Assembly: GCF_015752045.1 (NCBI RefSeq)
Contig: NZ_JADOUS010000004.1
Coordinates: 248,001-312,000, forward strand
Length of the DNA stretch: 64,000 bases
Direction: 5' to 3'
DNA from: Arthrobacter_D sp015752045
Lineage (GTDB): Bacteria; Actinomycetota; Actinomycetes; Actinomycetales; Micrococcaceae
Part shown: in pieces, positions 8,803 to 17,774 of the stretch
How the letters are laid out: every line of letters starts with the position of its first letter
Numbering within the stretch: position 1 is the stretch's first letter
Position numbers and translations under genes: made by a program
Notes under the pieces: generated by a model
Database searches by the model: none
Told to the model about the DNA's origin: nothing
What the model saw: only the letters and a program-made list of their open reading frames with translations

Positions 8803-8846
8803 AAAGCCCTCCGGGACCGATGTGGACAAGGGTTCCGGAGGGCTTT
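8803..8846. terminator. Terminator hairpin after the DUF349 gene
   Basis: The arms AAAGCCCTCCGG (8803-8814) and CCGGAGGGCTTT (8835-8846) pair perfectly over 12 bp with a 20-nt loop. Read on the minus strand the stem ends in a short T-run, so it can terminate the DUF349 transcript. Confidence 0.75.
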
Positions 8847-8870
8847 CGGGGCTCGCGGGGGCGGAGGGCG

Positions 8871-10634
8871 CTAGGAGAAGTCCTGCGCCGACCTCTGCAG
8901 CATGTCCATCCACTGCTCCCGGGCTGCCAGCGCCTCCCGGGCCGAGGCGATCTTCTTGGCATCGCCGGCGCGTTCGGCGACGGCCAGGTCGTCCTTGAGC
9001 TGCGCGATGGTCGCCTCGAGCTGGCTCAGGGCGCTGTTGGTGCGCGCCTTCGTCTCCGGGTTCGTCTTCGTCCACTGCTCGTCGTCGGCAGCCTTGACGG
9101 CATCCTCCACCTTGCGGAGGCCGGCGTCGATACGCCCCATGTCGGCGCGCGGGACCTTGCCGGCCTCGTCCCACCGGTCGCGGACGGACTGCAGGGCCTT
9201 CTTCGCGGTGGCGAGGTCCCTGATCGGCAGGATCTGCTGGGCCTCCCGCAGCAGGGCCTCCTTGGCCACGAGATTGCCTGCGTACTCCTCGTCGACGGCT
9301 TCGTTCGCGGACTTGCGCGCCTCGAAGAAGCGGTCCTGGGCGGCACGGAAGCGAGCCCAGAGGGCGTCGTCGTCCTTGCGGCTGGCGCGCTTGGACGCCT
9401 TCCACTCGTCCATCAGGTGCCGGTACTCGGCCGCTGTCTGGCCCCAGTCGGTCGAGCCGGACAGCTGCTCGGCGCGCTTGATGAGCGCCTCCTTGGCCTG
9501 CTTGGCCTCGGCGTTGTCGCTGTCCAGCTGCGAGAAGTAGGCGCGGCGGTGGCGGTCGAAGATGGTGCGGGCGGACCGGAAGCGCTTCCAGAGCGAATCC
9601 TCCGTGCCGCGTCCCAGCCTCGGCCCGTTCTTCTGGGCGGCCTTCCAGAGCTCGAACAGCTCGTTCATCCGGGTGCTGCTGGCTTTCCACTGCACGGTGG
9701 AGGGATCCCGGTTCGCGAGTTCCTCCGCTTCCGCGACGATCGCCTCGCGCGCCGCGAGTTCCTTGGCCTTCAGCTCGTCCTGGACGGCGCGCTCGGCCTT
9801 CTCGAGGCCGCCGATGGCCTCGAGCAGGGCGTCGATGCGCGTTTCGAGGGCGATGACATCGCCGACCACCTTCCGTTCGCCGACCTGCGCGCGCAGGTGC
9901 TTGGCCGTCTTGGCCATGTCCGACGCCGGCGCCTTGACCTGCACCCGCTGCTCGAGGAGCGCCACCTGGCTCACGATGTCGTCGTACTTGCGCACGAAGT
10001 AGGCGAGGGCTTCCTCGCGCGTCGCGTCCGGGTACTGGCCGACCGGGTGCTCCTCGCCGTCGACGAGCAGGAAGACGTGGCCGTCCTCCTCGACGCGGGC
10101 GAACCTGCCGGCTTCGGCGAGGGGCGTGCTGTGGGCGACGGGGGCTGCCACCGACGTGGGGGCCTTCAACGGGCGCGGTGCCATCTTCGTGGGAAGCGGC
10201 GGGCGGGGCGCGGTCGGCTGCGGCGTGGTGGGCGGCGTCGCCTCCTCGGCGAGGGGCTGAGTGTCGACCGGCACGCCCGAAGGGGCGGCGTCCGAGGGTG
10301 CAGCAGACTCTTCCGGCGCCTCGGCTGCTGCGGCGTCCGACGGGGCGGCAGGCTGGGCGGGCTCTGCGGGCTCGACCGGCGCCTCGGCTGCTACGGCGCC
10401 CGGGTGCTCCGCTGGCGCCTCGATGGTCGGAGCGGCCGCATCCTCGGCAGGCGTCTCGGCTATCGCGGCGTCCGGGTGCTCGACCTGCTCGGTCGACCCC
10501 TCTGCAACTGGTTCCTGCGCAGCCGTGCCGGGCTCTGCCACGACGGATGGTGTGTTGGTGCCGTCGCCCGTCGCAGCATCCTGCTGCGAGTCCTGGCCGA
10601 TGGTCGTGTCGTCGGATTGCTGACTGTCTGTCAC
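8871..10634 (-). CDS. DUF349 domain protein
   Basis: The 587-residue protein has an acidic, Ala/Glu/Pro-rich, probably disordered N-terminus of about 190 residues (short Ala-Pro-Glu repeats), then a region ending in DGEEHPVGQYPDATREEALAYFVRKYDDI. From there on it is almost wholly alpha-helical and charged, with repeated DUF349 units marked by W/F-K-x-F/W-R patterns (for example LWKRFRSARTIFDRHRR and LWARFRAAQDRFFEARK). A coiled-coil fold is likely. Its function is not established. The GTG at 10634 (VTDSQQSDD) is preferred over an ATG at 10715 because the intervening codons look non-coding. It is divergent from hisS and sits next to relA, an arrangement I recall as common in this lineage. Confidence 0.85.
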   Translation of the reverse strand: MTDSQQSDDTTIGQDSQQDAATGDGTNTPSVVAEPGTAAQEPVAEGSTEQVEHPDAAIAETPAEDAAAPTIEAPAEHPGAVAAEAPVEPAEPAQPAAPSDAAAAEAPEESAAPSDAAPSGVPVDTQPLAEEATPPTTPQPTAPRPPLPTKMAPRPLKAPTSVAAPVAHSTPLAEAGRFARVEEDGHVFLLVDGEEHPVGQYPDATREEALAYFVRKYDDIVSQVALLEQRVQVKAPASDMAKTAKHLRAQVGERKVVGDVIALETRIDALLEAIGGLEKAERAVQDELKAKELAAREAIVAEAEELANRDPSTVQWKASSTRMNELFELWKAAQKNGPRLGRGTEDSLWKRFRSARTIFDRHRRAYFSQLDSDNAEAKQAKEALIKRAEQLSGSTDWGQTAAEYRHLMDEWKASKRASRKDDDALWARFRAAQDRFFEARKSANEAVDEEYAGNLVAKEALLREAQQILPIRDLATAKKALQSVRDRWDEAGKVPRADMGRIDAGLRKVEDAVKAADDEQWTKTNPETKARTNSALSQLEATIAQLKDDLAVAERAGDAKKIASAREALAAREQWMDMLQRSAQDFS

Positions 10635-10991
10635 CGCTAGAAGTCTTTCGCTCGTCGGATGGCCGTGAGCAACGCCGGGGCCATTTCGTGCAGGGTCTAG
10701 GAGTCTATCGGTCATGCCGGTCGGAGTCCGGCGGCAAGGGCCTTCCGGCCGACCTCGCTGCGCACCCCGCCCCGACCTTGAAACCGGGAACCTGCCCTGA
10801 GGCTACTTTACCCACTGGCCCCCGTTCCGCGGCATGGCGGGAGGCCGGCGCACCGGGCTGGACGAACCGCACCCGCCCGGCCCGCGCTTTTCCCGCGGAG
10901 GGTACCCGGCACCTAGGATTGAGGCCGCAGAACCGGATCGTCCCGCCGTCGGGGCGAGGACCGGAAAACCCCGCACGAGGAGATCCCCCTA
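10635..10991. other. Divergent DUF349/hisS control region
   Basis: This 357-bp gap separates two divergent genes. A plus-strand -10-like TAGGAT (10914-10919) would give hisS a leader of about 65 nt. That leader folds a 7-bp hairpin (CGTCCCG at 10939-10945 with CGGGGCG at 10950-10956, one G-T pair). A minus-strand -10-like TAAAGT (10805-10810) could serve the DUF349 gene. No ORF with coding character was seen. Confidence 0.45.
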
Positions 10992-12320
10992 ATGGCCCGC
11001 AAGGCATCACTGTCCGGCTTTCCTGAGTGGCTCCCCGAGGAGCGCCTGATCGAGCTCCACGTGCTCGAGGTGCTGCAGCGCACGTTCGAGCTGCACGGGT
11101 TCTCCAGCATCGAGACACGCGCGGTCGAGACCGTGGACCACCTCCTCCGCAAGGGCGAGATCGACAAGGAGGTCTACGCCGTCTCCCGCCTGCAGGCCGA
11201 CGAGGCGTCCAGTTCGGAGAGCGGTCTGGCCCTGCACTACGACCTCACCGTGCCGTTCGCACGCTACGTCGTCGAGAACGCCGGCCACCTGGCCTTCCCC
11301 TTCCGCCGGTTCCAGATCCAGAAGTGCTGGCGCGGTGAGCGGCCCCAGGAGGGCCGCGCCCGTGAGTTCACGCAGGCGGACATCGACGTGGTCGGCGACG
11401 GCGTCCTGCCGTTCCGGTACGACGTCGAACTCGCCCTCGCCGTCGTCGAGGCCCTCGGCGCCCTCCCGATCCCCGCCTTCACGCTGCGCGTCAACAACCG
11501 GAAGCTCGCGGAGGGGTTCTACCGTGCGATCGGGCTCGAGGACACCGCGGCGGTCCTGCGCAGCATCGACAAGCTCGAGAAGATCGGCCCCGACAAGGTG
11601 GGCGCGCTGCTGCGCGACGAGGTCGGAGCAGACGAGGAGCAGGTGCGCCTGGCCCTCGAGCTGGCAGGCATCCGCACCGCGGACACCTCCTTCGTGGACC
11701 GTGTCCGTGATCTCGGCGTCACGAACGAGCTCCTCGAGGAAGGACTCGAGGAGCTCCGGCAGGTCGTCGGCGAGGCGTCGCGGCGTGCGCCGGGCCGGGT
11801 GGTCGCGGACCTCAGCATCGCCCGGGGGCTCGACTACTACACCGGGACCGTCTACGAGACGGTGCTCGACGGGCACGAGGGTCTCGGCTCCATCTGCTCC
11901 GGCGGCCGCTACGATTCGCTCGCCCGCAAGGGCAACCGCACCTTCCCCGGCGTCGGGCTGTCCATCGGTGTCACCCGGATCGTCTCGCGGATCCTCAGCC
12001 AGGGCTTCGCCACGGTCTCCCGCGCGGTCCCGACGGCGGTCCTGGTGACGCTCGCGGACGACGACGCCTGGTCGCAGGCCCAGGACGTCGCGACCGCGCT
12101 CCGGAAGCGCGGCATCTCCGCGGAGGTGGCGGCCGGCGCCGAGAAGTTCGGGAAGCAGATCAAGTTCGCCGACCGCCGCGGCATCCCGTTCGTCTGGTTC
12201 ACCTCCGCCGACGGCTCGCACGAGGTGAAGGACATCCGGTCGGGCGACCAGGTGGCGGCGGACCCCGCCACGTGGACCCCGCCCGCGGACGACCTCCGGC
12301 CCGTCGTCGCGAGGGCCTGA
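10992..12320 (+). CDS. hisS: Histidyl-tRNA synthetase
   Basis: HisRS (442 residues) charges tRNA-His. Class II motif 2 is visible (RFQIQKCWRGERPQEGRAREFTQ), as are the histidine-binding segments (RGLDYYTGTVYE and CSGGRYDSL). Motif 3 is GVGLSIGVTRI, and the C-terminal anticodon-binding domain begins at about AVLVTLADDDAW. ATG 10992 is preceded by AGGAGAT at 10978-10984. Confidence 0.95.
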   Translation: MARKASLSGFPEWLPEERLIELHVLEVLQRTFELHGFSSIETRAVETVDHLLRKGEIDKEVYAVSRLQADEASSSESGLALHYDLTVPFARYVVENAGHLAFPFRRFQIQKCWRGERPQEGRAREFTQADIDVVGDGVLPFRYDVELALAVVEALGALPIPAFTLRVNNRKLAEGFYRAIGLEDTAAVLRSIDKLEKIGPDKVGALLRDEVGADEEQVRLALELAGIRTADTSFVDRVRDLGVTNELLEEGLEELRQVVGEASRRAPGRVVADLSIARGLDYYTGTVYETVLDGHEGLGSICSGGRYDSLARKGNRTFPGVGLSIGVTRIVSRILSQGFATVSRAVPTAVLVTLADDDAWSQAQDVATALRKRGISAEVAAGAEKFGKQIKFADRRGIPFVWFTSADGSHEVKDIRSGDQVAADPATWTPPADDLRPVVARA

Positions 12321-12354
12321 CCGACCCGTCGCCCGCGCGTCGGGGTCGTACGCT

Positions 12355-13623
12355 TCAGTCCCGGCGACGACGGCGAACGAGCACGGCAGCCCGCACGGCG
12401 ACTCCCGCGGCGAGCACCGCGAGCATGGTCAGCACCGACGTCGCCGGCAGCGTGAACGCGAGCACGAGGCAGGCCGCCGCCCCGACGGCGTTGAGCCACC
12501 GCGGGGCGTACCACTGCCGGTCGGCGAGCGTGAAGGCGGCGATGTTCGCGATCGCGTAGTACACGAGCACCCCGAAGCTCGAGAACCCGACGACGGTGAG
12601 GACATCGGTGGCGAGCAGCAGGACCACGACGACGGCGGCGGTCGCGACGTCCGCCACCCAGGGCACCGCGAAGCGCCTCGAGATGCGGGAGAGCGCCGAC
12701 GGCAGGTCCCCGGTGCGGGCCATGGCCAGGCTCGTGCGGCCCACGCCGGCGATCAGGGCGAGCAGCGCACCGAGGCTCGCCAGCGCCGCCGCCACGGTGA
12801 CCACCGTCCCGAGCACTCCGGCGGCCCCGCCGGGCGGCGCCTCCGCGTCGACGACGTCCCGCAGCGGCGCCGTCGAGTCCGCGAGGGCCTCCGGGCCGAG
12901 TGCATGGAGCAGCGAGAGCGCCAGCAGGACGTACAGCACGAGGGTGAATCCGAGGGCGCCGAAGATCGCCCTCGGGATGTTCCGGCGCGGTTCCCGGACC
13001 TCCTCGCCCATGGTCGCGATGCGTGCGTAGCCGGCGAACGCGAAGAACAGCAGGGCCGCGGCCTGCAGGACGCCGGCCGCGCCCCCCGACCCACCGGAGC
13101 CGCCGGCAGTCGAGGGGGCTGCGGGGGCGGTGAAGGCCACGACGATGACGAAGGCCAGGACGGGGACGACGAGCGAGACGATCACGCGCGTCGCAACGGC
13201 CGTCCGCGTCACGCCGAGAAGGTTCACCACCGTCAGGCCGACGACGGCGGCCACGGCGGCGGCCTTCTCCGCGCCCGGAGCGGCGTACAGTCCGAAGGTG
13301 AGGGCCATCGCCGCGCAGGAGGCCAGCTTGCCGGTGACGAAGCCCCACCCGGCGAGGAACCCGGGCCAGGGCCCGAGCTGTTCCCTGCCGTAGACGTAGG
13401 TCCCGCCGCTGGAGGGGTAGCGGACGGCGAGCGACGCCGTCGCCGCGGCGTTGCAGTAGGCGACGAAGCCGGCGATGACCACGGCGACGGGGAGCAGCGC
13501 CCCGGCCGCGGCGCCGGCGGGGGAGAAGACGACGAAGGCGCCGGCGCCGATCATCGCGCCGACGCCGACCGTGGTGGCATCGAAGCCGCCCATCGCACGG
13601 CGGAGTCCCGGCTGCTCGGTCAT
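12355..13623 (-). CDS. APC-family amino acid permease
   Basis: This 422-residue membrane protein belongs to the amino acid-polyamine-organocation superfamily. The first helix carries the substrate-site motif GVGAMIGAGAFVV. The PSSGGTYVYGREQLG loop and the FAFAGYARIATMGEEVREPRRNIPRAI segment after helix 6 are typical of the family. About 11-12 hydrophobic segments are present. The substrate cannot be told from sequence alone. ATG 13623 follows GAGGAGG. It is divergent from aspS across 136 bp that contain an inverted repeat (AGTTGG at 13681-13686, CCAACT at 13698-13703) which might be an operator. Confidence 0.85.
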   Translation of the reverse strand: MTEQPGLRRAMGGFDATTVGVGAMIGAGAFVVFSPAGAAAGALLPVAVVIAGFVAYCNAAATASLAVRYPSSGGTYVYGREQLGPWPGFLAGWGFVTGKLASCAAMALTFGLYAAPGAEKAAAVAAVVGLTVVNLLGVTRTAVATRVIVSLVVPVLAFVIVVAFTAPAAPSTAGGSGGSGGAAGVLQAAALLFFAFAGYARIATMGEEVREPRRNIPRAIFGALGFTLVLYVLLALSLLHALGPEALADSTAPLRDVVDAEAPPGGAAGVLGTVVTVAAALASLGALLALIAGVGRTSLAMARTGDLPSALSRISRRFAVPWVADVATAAVVVVLLLATDVLTVVGFSSFGVLVYYAIANIAAFTLADRQWYAPRWLNAVGAAACLVLAFTLPATSVLTMLAVLAAGVAVRAAVLVRRRRRD

Positions 13624-13707
13624 GGTCCTCCTCGATGGTTCCGGACCAGGCTGTCCGGCCGGTCAGGGCCGGACCGGTAAAGTTGGACCGGTTTGAACCA
13701 ACTCTAG

Positions 13708-13726
13708 GCAGGCGAAGCTCGCCTGC
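13708..13726 (+). promoter_or_regulatory. Hairpin in the aspS leader
   Basis: The arms GCAGGCGA (13708-13715) and TCGCCTGC (13719-13726) form an 8-bp stem with a 3-nt loop, ending 33 nt before the aspS start. It could affect aspS expression; the role is unknown. Confidence 0.4.
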
Positions 13727-13759
13727 GACTCATCGAACGTATCTGTGGGAAGGAATGCT

Positions 13760-15532
13760 GTGCTCCGCACGCATGAACTCGGCTCGCTTCGGCCCGAGCA
13801 CGTAGGACAAACGGTCACCTTGGCTGGATGGGTCGCCCGTCGCCGGGATCATGGCGGCGTCGCGTTCCTCGATCTCCGGGACGCCTCCGGCTTCGCGCAG
13901 GTCGTGGTCCGCGAGGAGGACGTGTTCTCGTCCCTGCGCAACGAGTACGTCCTCCAGATCGTCGGCGAGGTCCAGCAGCGCCCCGAGGGCAACGAGAACC
14001 CGGCCCTCCCCAGCGGCGCCATCGAGGTCATCGCGGACACCGTGACCATCCTCAACACCTCGGACCCCCTGCCCTTCCAGATCGACGAGCACGTCGAGGT
14101 GGGCGAGGAGGCGCGCCTGCGCCACCGCTACCTCGACCTCCGGCGGCCGGGCCCCCAGGCGAACCTGCGCCTCCGTTCCGAGGCCAGCCGGATCGCGCGC
14201 GAACTGCTGCACGCGGACGGGTTCGTCGAGATCGAGACGCCCACGCTGACGCGCTCCACCCCGGAGGGCGCCCGCGACTTCCTGGTGCCCGCGCGCCTCG
14301 CGCCCGGCTCCTGGTACGCCCTCCCGCAGTCCCCGCAGCTGTTCAAGCAGCTCCTGCAGGTCGGCGGCTTCGAGAAGTACTACCAGCTCGCACGCTGCTA
14401 CCGGGACGAGGACTTCCGTGCGGACCGCCAGCCGGAGTTCACCCAGCTCGACATCGAGGCGAGCTTCGTCGAGGAGGACGACATCATCGCCCTCGGCGAG
14501 CAGCTCGTCGCCGCGCTGTGGAAGCTGATCGACGTCGAGATCCCCCTGCCGATCCGCCGCATGACCTACGCCGAGGCGATGGCGAGGTACGGCTCGGACA
14601 AGCCCGACCTCCGCTTCGGACTCGAGCTGACAGAACTGACCGAGTTCTTCAGGGACACCGGGTTCGGCGTGTTCAAGGCCCCCTACGTGGGAGCCGTCGT
14701 CATGCCCGGCGGCGCGTCGCAGCCGCGCCGGCAGCTGGACGCCTGGCAGGAGTGGGCGAAGCAGCGCGGCGCCAAGGGCCTCGCCTACGTCCTGATCGAC
14801 GACGACGGCAGCCTGCGCGGTCCCGTCGCCAAGAACCTCACCGACGCCGAGCGCGAGGGCCTGGCCGGTGCGACCGGCGCGAACCCGGGGGACTGCATCT
14901 TCTTCGCTGCCGGCGACCGTGCGTCGTCGCGCGCCATCCTCGGTGCCGCCCGGGTCGAGATCGGCCGACGGACGGGCCTCATCAAGGAGGGCGACTGGGC
15001 CTTCGTGTGGGTCGTCGACGCTCCCATGTTCGAGCCGGCCTCCGCTGCCGTCGCCGCGGGCGACGTCGCCGTCGGAGGCGGTGCGTGGACGGCCGTCCAC
15101 CACGCCTTCACCTCCCCGAAGCCCGAGTTCCTCGACACGTTCGACACCGATCCGGAGAACGCCGTCGCGTACGCCTACGACATCGTCTGCAACGGCAACG
15201 AGCTCGGCGGCGGGTCCATCCGAATCCATCAGCGCGACGTGCAGGAGCGCGTCTTCGCGGTCATGGGCCTCGGCAAGGAGGAGGCGCAGGAGAAGTTCGG
15301 CTTCCTGCTCGAGGGCTTCAAGTACGGTGCGCCCCCGCACGGCGGCATCGCCCTGGGCTGGGACCGCGTGGTATCGCTCCTCGCGGGGACTGACTCCATC
15401 CGCGATGTCATCGCGTTCCCGAAGTCGGGCGGCGGGTTCGACCCCCTGACCGCGGCGCCCGCGCCGATCACGGCGCAGCAGCGCAAGGAGGCCGGCGTCG
15501 ACGCCAAGCCGAAGGCTGCCGCCGAGGGCTGA
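13760..15532 (+). CDS. aspS: Aspartyl-tRNA synthetase, probably non-discriminating
   Basis: This bacterial-type AspRS has 590 residues. It contains an N-terminal OB anticodon-binding domain (GWVARRRDHGGVAFLDLRD), class II motif 2 (ARCYRDEDFRADRQPEFTQLDIE), the GAD insertion domain, and motif 3 (GGIALGWDRV). The GTG at 13760 follows GGGAAGGA with 5-6 nt spacing and gives the expected N-terminus. Counted from it, the residue in RRRDHGG is His31, the signature associated with non-discriminating AspRS enzymes. Those also mischarge tRNA-Asn for later amidation by GatCAB. GatCAB genes are not in this window, so that step is inference. Confidence 0.95.
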   Translation: MLRTHELGSLRPEHVGQTVTLAGWVARRRDHGGVAFLDLRDASGFAQVVVREEDVFSSLRNEYVLQIVGEVQQRPEGNENPALPSGAIEVIADTVTILNTSDPLPFQIDEHVEVGEEARLRHRYLDLRRPGPQANLRLRSEASRIARELLHADGFVEIETPTLTRSTPEGARDFLVPARLAPGSWYALPQSPQLFKQLLQVGGFEKYYQLARCYRDEDFRADRQPEFTQLDIEASFVEEDDIIALGEQLVAALWKLIDVEIPLPIRRMTYAEAMARYGSDKPDLRFGLELTELTEFFRDTGFGVFKAPYVGAVVMPGGASQPRRQLDAWQEWAKQRGAKGLAYVLIDDDGSLRGPVAKNLTDAEREGLAGATGANPGDCIFFAAGDRASSRAILGAARVEIGRRTGLIKEGDWAFVWVVDAPMFEPASAAVAAGDVAVGGGAWTAVHHAFTSPKPEFLDTFDTDPENAVAYAYDIVCNGNELGGGSIRIHQRDVQERVFAVMGLGKEEAQEKFGFLLEGFKYGAPPHGGIALGWDRVVSLLAGTDSIRDVIAFPKSGGGFDPLTAAPAPITAQQRKEAGVDAKPKAAAEG

Positions 15533-15555
15533 TCCGCACTCCTCTCCCCAAAAAT

Positions 15556-15598
15556 GCAGCGCCGGCGGGTGCGGGTTCATCGCATCCGCCGTCACTGC
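15556..15598 (+). terminator. Terminator-like hairpin after aspS
   Basis: GGCGGGTGCG (15564-15573) pairs with CGCATCCGCC (15581-15590), with one G-T pair. GCAG and CTGC flank it as an outer stem. It lies 24 nt after the aspS stop and separates aspS from the FMN riboswitch unit. Confidence 0.6.
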
Positions 15599-15706
15599 GT
15601 CCTGGGGTCTCTCGGGAGGGGCCCGGCAGCACGGCTCCTGCGCTCTCGGACGAATTGTGACCGCTGGGCGGAGGGTTCCGATGCGCTGTGAAATAATCGG
15701 GGGAGT

Positions 15707-15846
15707 ACGTGCTCCGGGGTCGGTGTAAGTCCGAACCGGCGGTGATAGTCCGCGACCCGCCCAACGTCCCGCACCCGCGGGATGGCGGCGGTTGAGCCGG
15801 TGGAATTCCGGGACCGACAGTCAAAGTCTGGATGGGAGAAGCACGA
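15707..15846 (+). ncRNA. FMN riboswitch (RFN element)
   Basis: The conserved RFN blocks appear in order: ACGTGCTCCGGGG at the 5' end, GTGTAAGTCCGAACCGGCGG, TGATAGTCCGCGACCCG, then after a variable arm TTGAGCCGGTGGAATTCCGG, GACCGACAGTCAAAGTCTGG and ATGGGAGAAGCACG at the 3' end. The closing stem pairs the two ends (CGTGCT with AGCACG). FMN binding should lower expression of the downstream transporter and rib genes. Between the aptamer and the ATG at 15965, CAGCAGGGAC (15849-15858) can pair with GTCCCTTCTGCTG (about 15914-15927, with a bulge), a possible expression platform. Confidence 0.95.
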
Positions 15847-15964
15847 ACAGCAGGGACTCACCGCTGCCCGTCGTCGGGTTGCGGCACCTGTCGTGGCACG
15901 AGCCGCGGCGGGACGTCCCTTCTGCTGCCGTTGCCCGGAGCCGTCGACCCGGTGAAGGATCGGC

Positions 15965-16648
15965 ATGGATTTTCTGCAGTGGCTCTTCGAAGCCCGCATC
16001 CCCGTAGGCAGCGGTTCCGTCCTGCTGCGCGAAGTGGTGGGCAACATCTTCGGTCTCCTCAGCGCCTTCGGAGGCATGCGCCGGCGCGTCTGGGCCTGGC
16101 CTGTCGGGATCATCGGCAATGTGCTGCTCCTCACCGTCTTCCTCGGATCCCTCTTCGGCGCCGCGAGCGCCGCCAACCTGCTGGGGCAGGCAGGCCGGCA
16201 GGTCATGTTCATCGCCGTCTCGATCTACGGGTGGCGCCGGTGGAGGGCCAGCCGCGACCACGGCGGCCAGGCCGTCGAGCCACGCTGGGCCGGGACGAAG
16301 GCGCGCATCGGCATGGTCTCGTTCATGATCGTCGGTACCTTCGCCCTGACCCCCCTGTTCCGCGTGCTCGGCTCGTACGAGCCGGTCTGGGCCGACGCCT
16401 GGACGTTCGTCGGGTCCCTGCTCGCCACCTACGGCATGGCCAAGGGATGGGTGGAGTTCTGGCTCGTGTGGGTCGCCGTGGACATCGTCGGGGTTCCCCT
16501 GCTGTTCAGCGCGGGCTACTACGCCAGCGCCTTCATGTACGTGTTCTACGGGGCGTTCACCCTCATCGGCTTCTTCGTGTGGGCACGCGCCCAGCGCACC
16601 GCGAAGCCGAGCATCGAAACCCTCCTCCCGGATCCGACGCTGCGATGA
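15965..16648 (+). CDS. PnuC-family riboflavin transporter (RibM-like)
   Basis: The 227-residue protein has seven or so hydrophobic helices and fits the PnuC family. The WAWPVGIIGNVLLL and QVMFIAVSIYGWRRW segments are typical. PnuC proteins classically carry nicotinamide riboside. Members placed behind FMN riboswitches in actinobacteria (RibM) carry riboflavin, and this one follows an RFN element and is coupled to ribD (ATGA overlap), so riboflavin uptake is the best inference. ATG 15965 has GTGAAGGA at 15952-15959. Confidence 0.88.
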   Translation: MDFLQWLFEARIPVGSGSVLLREVVGNIFGLLSAFGGMRRRVWAWPVGIIGNVLLLTVFLGSLFGAASAANLLGQAGRQVMFIAVSIYGWRRWRASRDHGGQAVEPRWAGTKARIGMVSFMIVGTFALTPLFRVLGSYEPVWADAWTFVGSLLATYGMAKGWVEFWLVWVAVDIVGVPLLFSAGYYASAFMYVFYGAFTLIGFFVWARAQRTAKPSIETLLPDPTLR

Positions 16649-17736
16649 GCACGACCCCCGGCACCCGGGCCACCCCCGCGGAGGCAGCCGCCATGCTGCG
16701 CGCCCTCGACCTCGCCGGCCGCGGGGTGCGCGGCGCCAACCCCCTGGTGGGCGCCGTCCTGCTCTCCGCCGACGGCGCCGTCCTCGGTGAGGGCCACCAC
16801 CGCGGGGCGGGCACGCCGCACGCCGAGCCCTCCGCCCTCGCCGATGCCCGCCGGCGCGGCAACGACCCGCGCGGCGCCACCATGGTCGTGACGCTGGAAC
16901 CGTGCAACCACACCGGCCGGACCGGTCCGTGCAGCGAGGCACTCATCGACGCGGGCGTCGCCCGCGTGGTGTACGCGGCGGACGACGTCAACGGTGCCGC
17001 CGCCGGTGGGGCCCGGCGGTTGCGGGACGCCGGCGTGGACTGCGTCGCGGGCCTCGAGGCCGCCCGTGCGCGGCACCTCAACCAGCGCTGGACGGCGTCC
17101 GTCCTCGCGCGGCGCCCCTTCGTCACCCTCAAGTCCGCCCAGTCCCTCGACGGGCGCGCGGCTGCCCGCGACGGCTCCAGCCAGTGGATCACGGGCGCGG
17201 ACGCCCGCGCCGACGGCCACCGGATCCGCTCCCTCGCCGACGCTGTCCTCGTCGGCACCGGGACCGTCCTCACCGACGATCCGCGCCTCACGGCCCGCGC
17301 CGGCTCCGCGCAGGCCGCGCAGGACGACGCCGGCCCGGCCGCGCCGGCGCAGAACCCCGGCCTCCGCGTCGTCCTGGGGCACACCCCCGTGCCCGACGAC
17401 GCCCAGGTGCGGGGCGAGGGCTTCCTCCACCTGGCCACCCGGGACGTGGAGGCGGCACTCGGCGAGCTCCACGCCAGGGGAGTGCGGCACATCCTCGTCG
17501 AGGGCGGCCCGCGCGTCGCCTCCGCGTTCCTCCGGGCCGGGGTGGTGGACGAGCTGTTCAGCTACGTGGCGCCGCTGATCCTCGGCGACGGGGCTCCCGC
17601 CTTCCCGGACCTCGGCGTCGGCACCCTCGCCGAGGCCGTCCGCTGGGCGCTGGACGACGCCGGCGGTCCCGCCGTCCGGCAGTTCGGCCCCGACGTGAGG
17701 CTGCACTTCGGGCCTCCACCGCCGACCGCCGTTTGA
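16645..17736 (+). CDS. ribD: Bifunctional riboflavin deaminase/reductase RibD
   Basis: RibD (363 residues) converts the first pyrimidine intermediate of riboflavin synthesis by deamination and then side-chain reduction. The N-terminal deaminase domain shows the zinc site: HAEPSAL and PCNHTGRTGPC. The C-terminal reductase domain begins near RRPFVTLKSAQSLDGRAA and includes the HILVEGGPRVASAF motif near its end. The ATG overlaps the transporter stop as ATGA. A spacer of 38 bp follows before ribE. Confidence 0.95.
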   Translation: MSTTPGTRATPAEAAAMLRALDLAGRGVRGANPLVGAVLLSADGAVLGEGHHRGAGTPHAEPSALADARRRGNDPRGATMVVTLEPCNHTGRTGPCSEALIDAGVARVVYAADDVNGAAAGGARRLRDAGVDCVAGLEAARARHLNQRWTASVLARRPFVTLKSAQSLDGRAAARDGSSQWITGADARADGHRIRSLADAVLVGTGTVLTDDPRLTARAGSAQAAQDDAGPAAPAQNPGLRVVLGHTPVPDDAQVRGEGFLHLATRDVEAALGELHARGVRHILVEGGPRVASAFLRAGVVDELFSYVAPLILGDGAPAFPDLGVGTLAEAVRWALDDAGGPAVRQFGPDVRLHFGPPPPTAV

Positions 17737-17774
17737 CCCGGCACACCCGCCCACCACTCGCGAAGGAAGTACCA

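Noticed and set aside
10914..10991. T-box riboswitch before hisS
   Set aside because: The leader is only about 65 nt with one small hairpin and no T-box core sequence.
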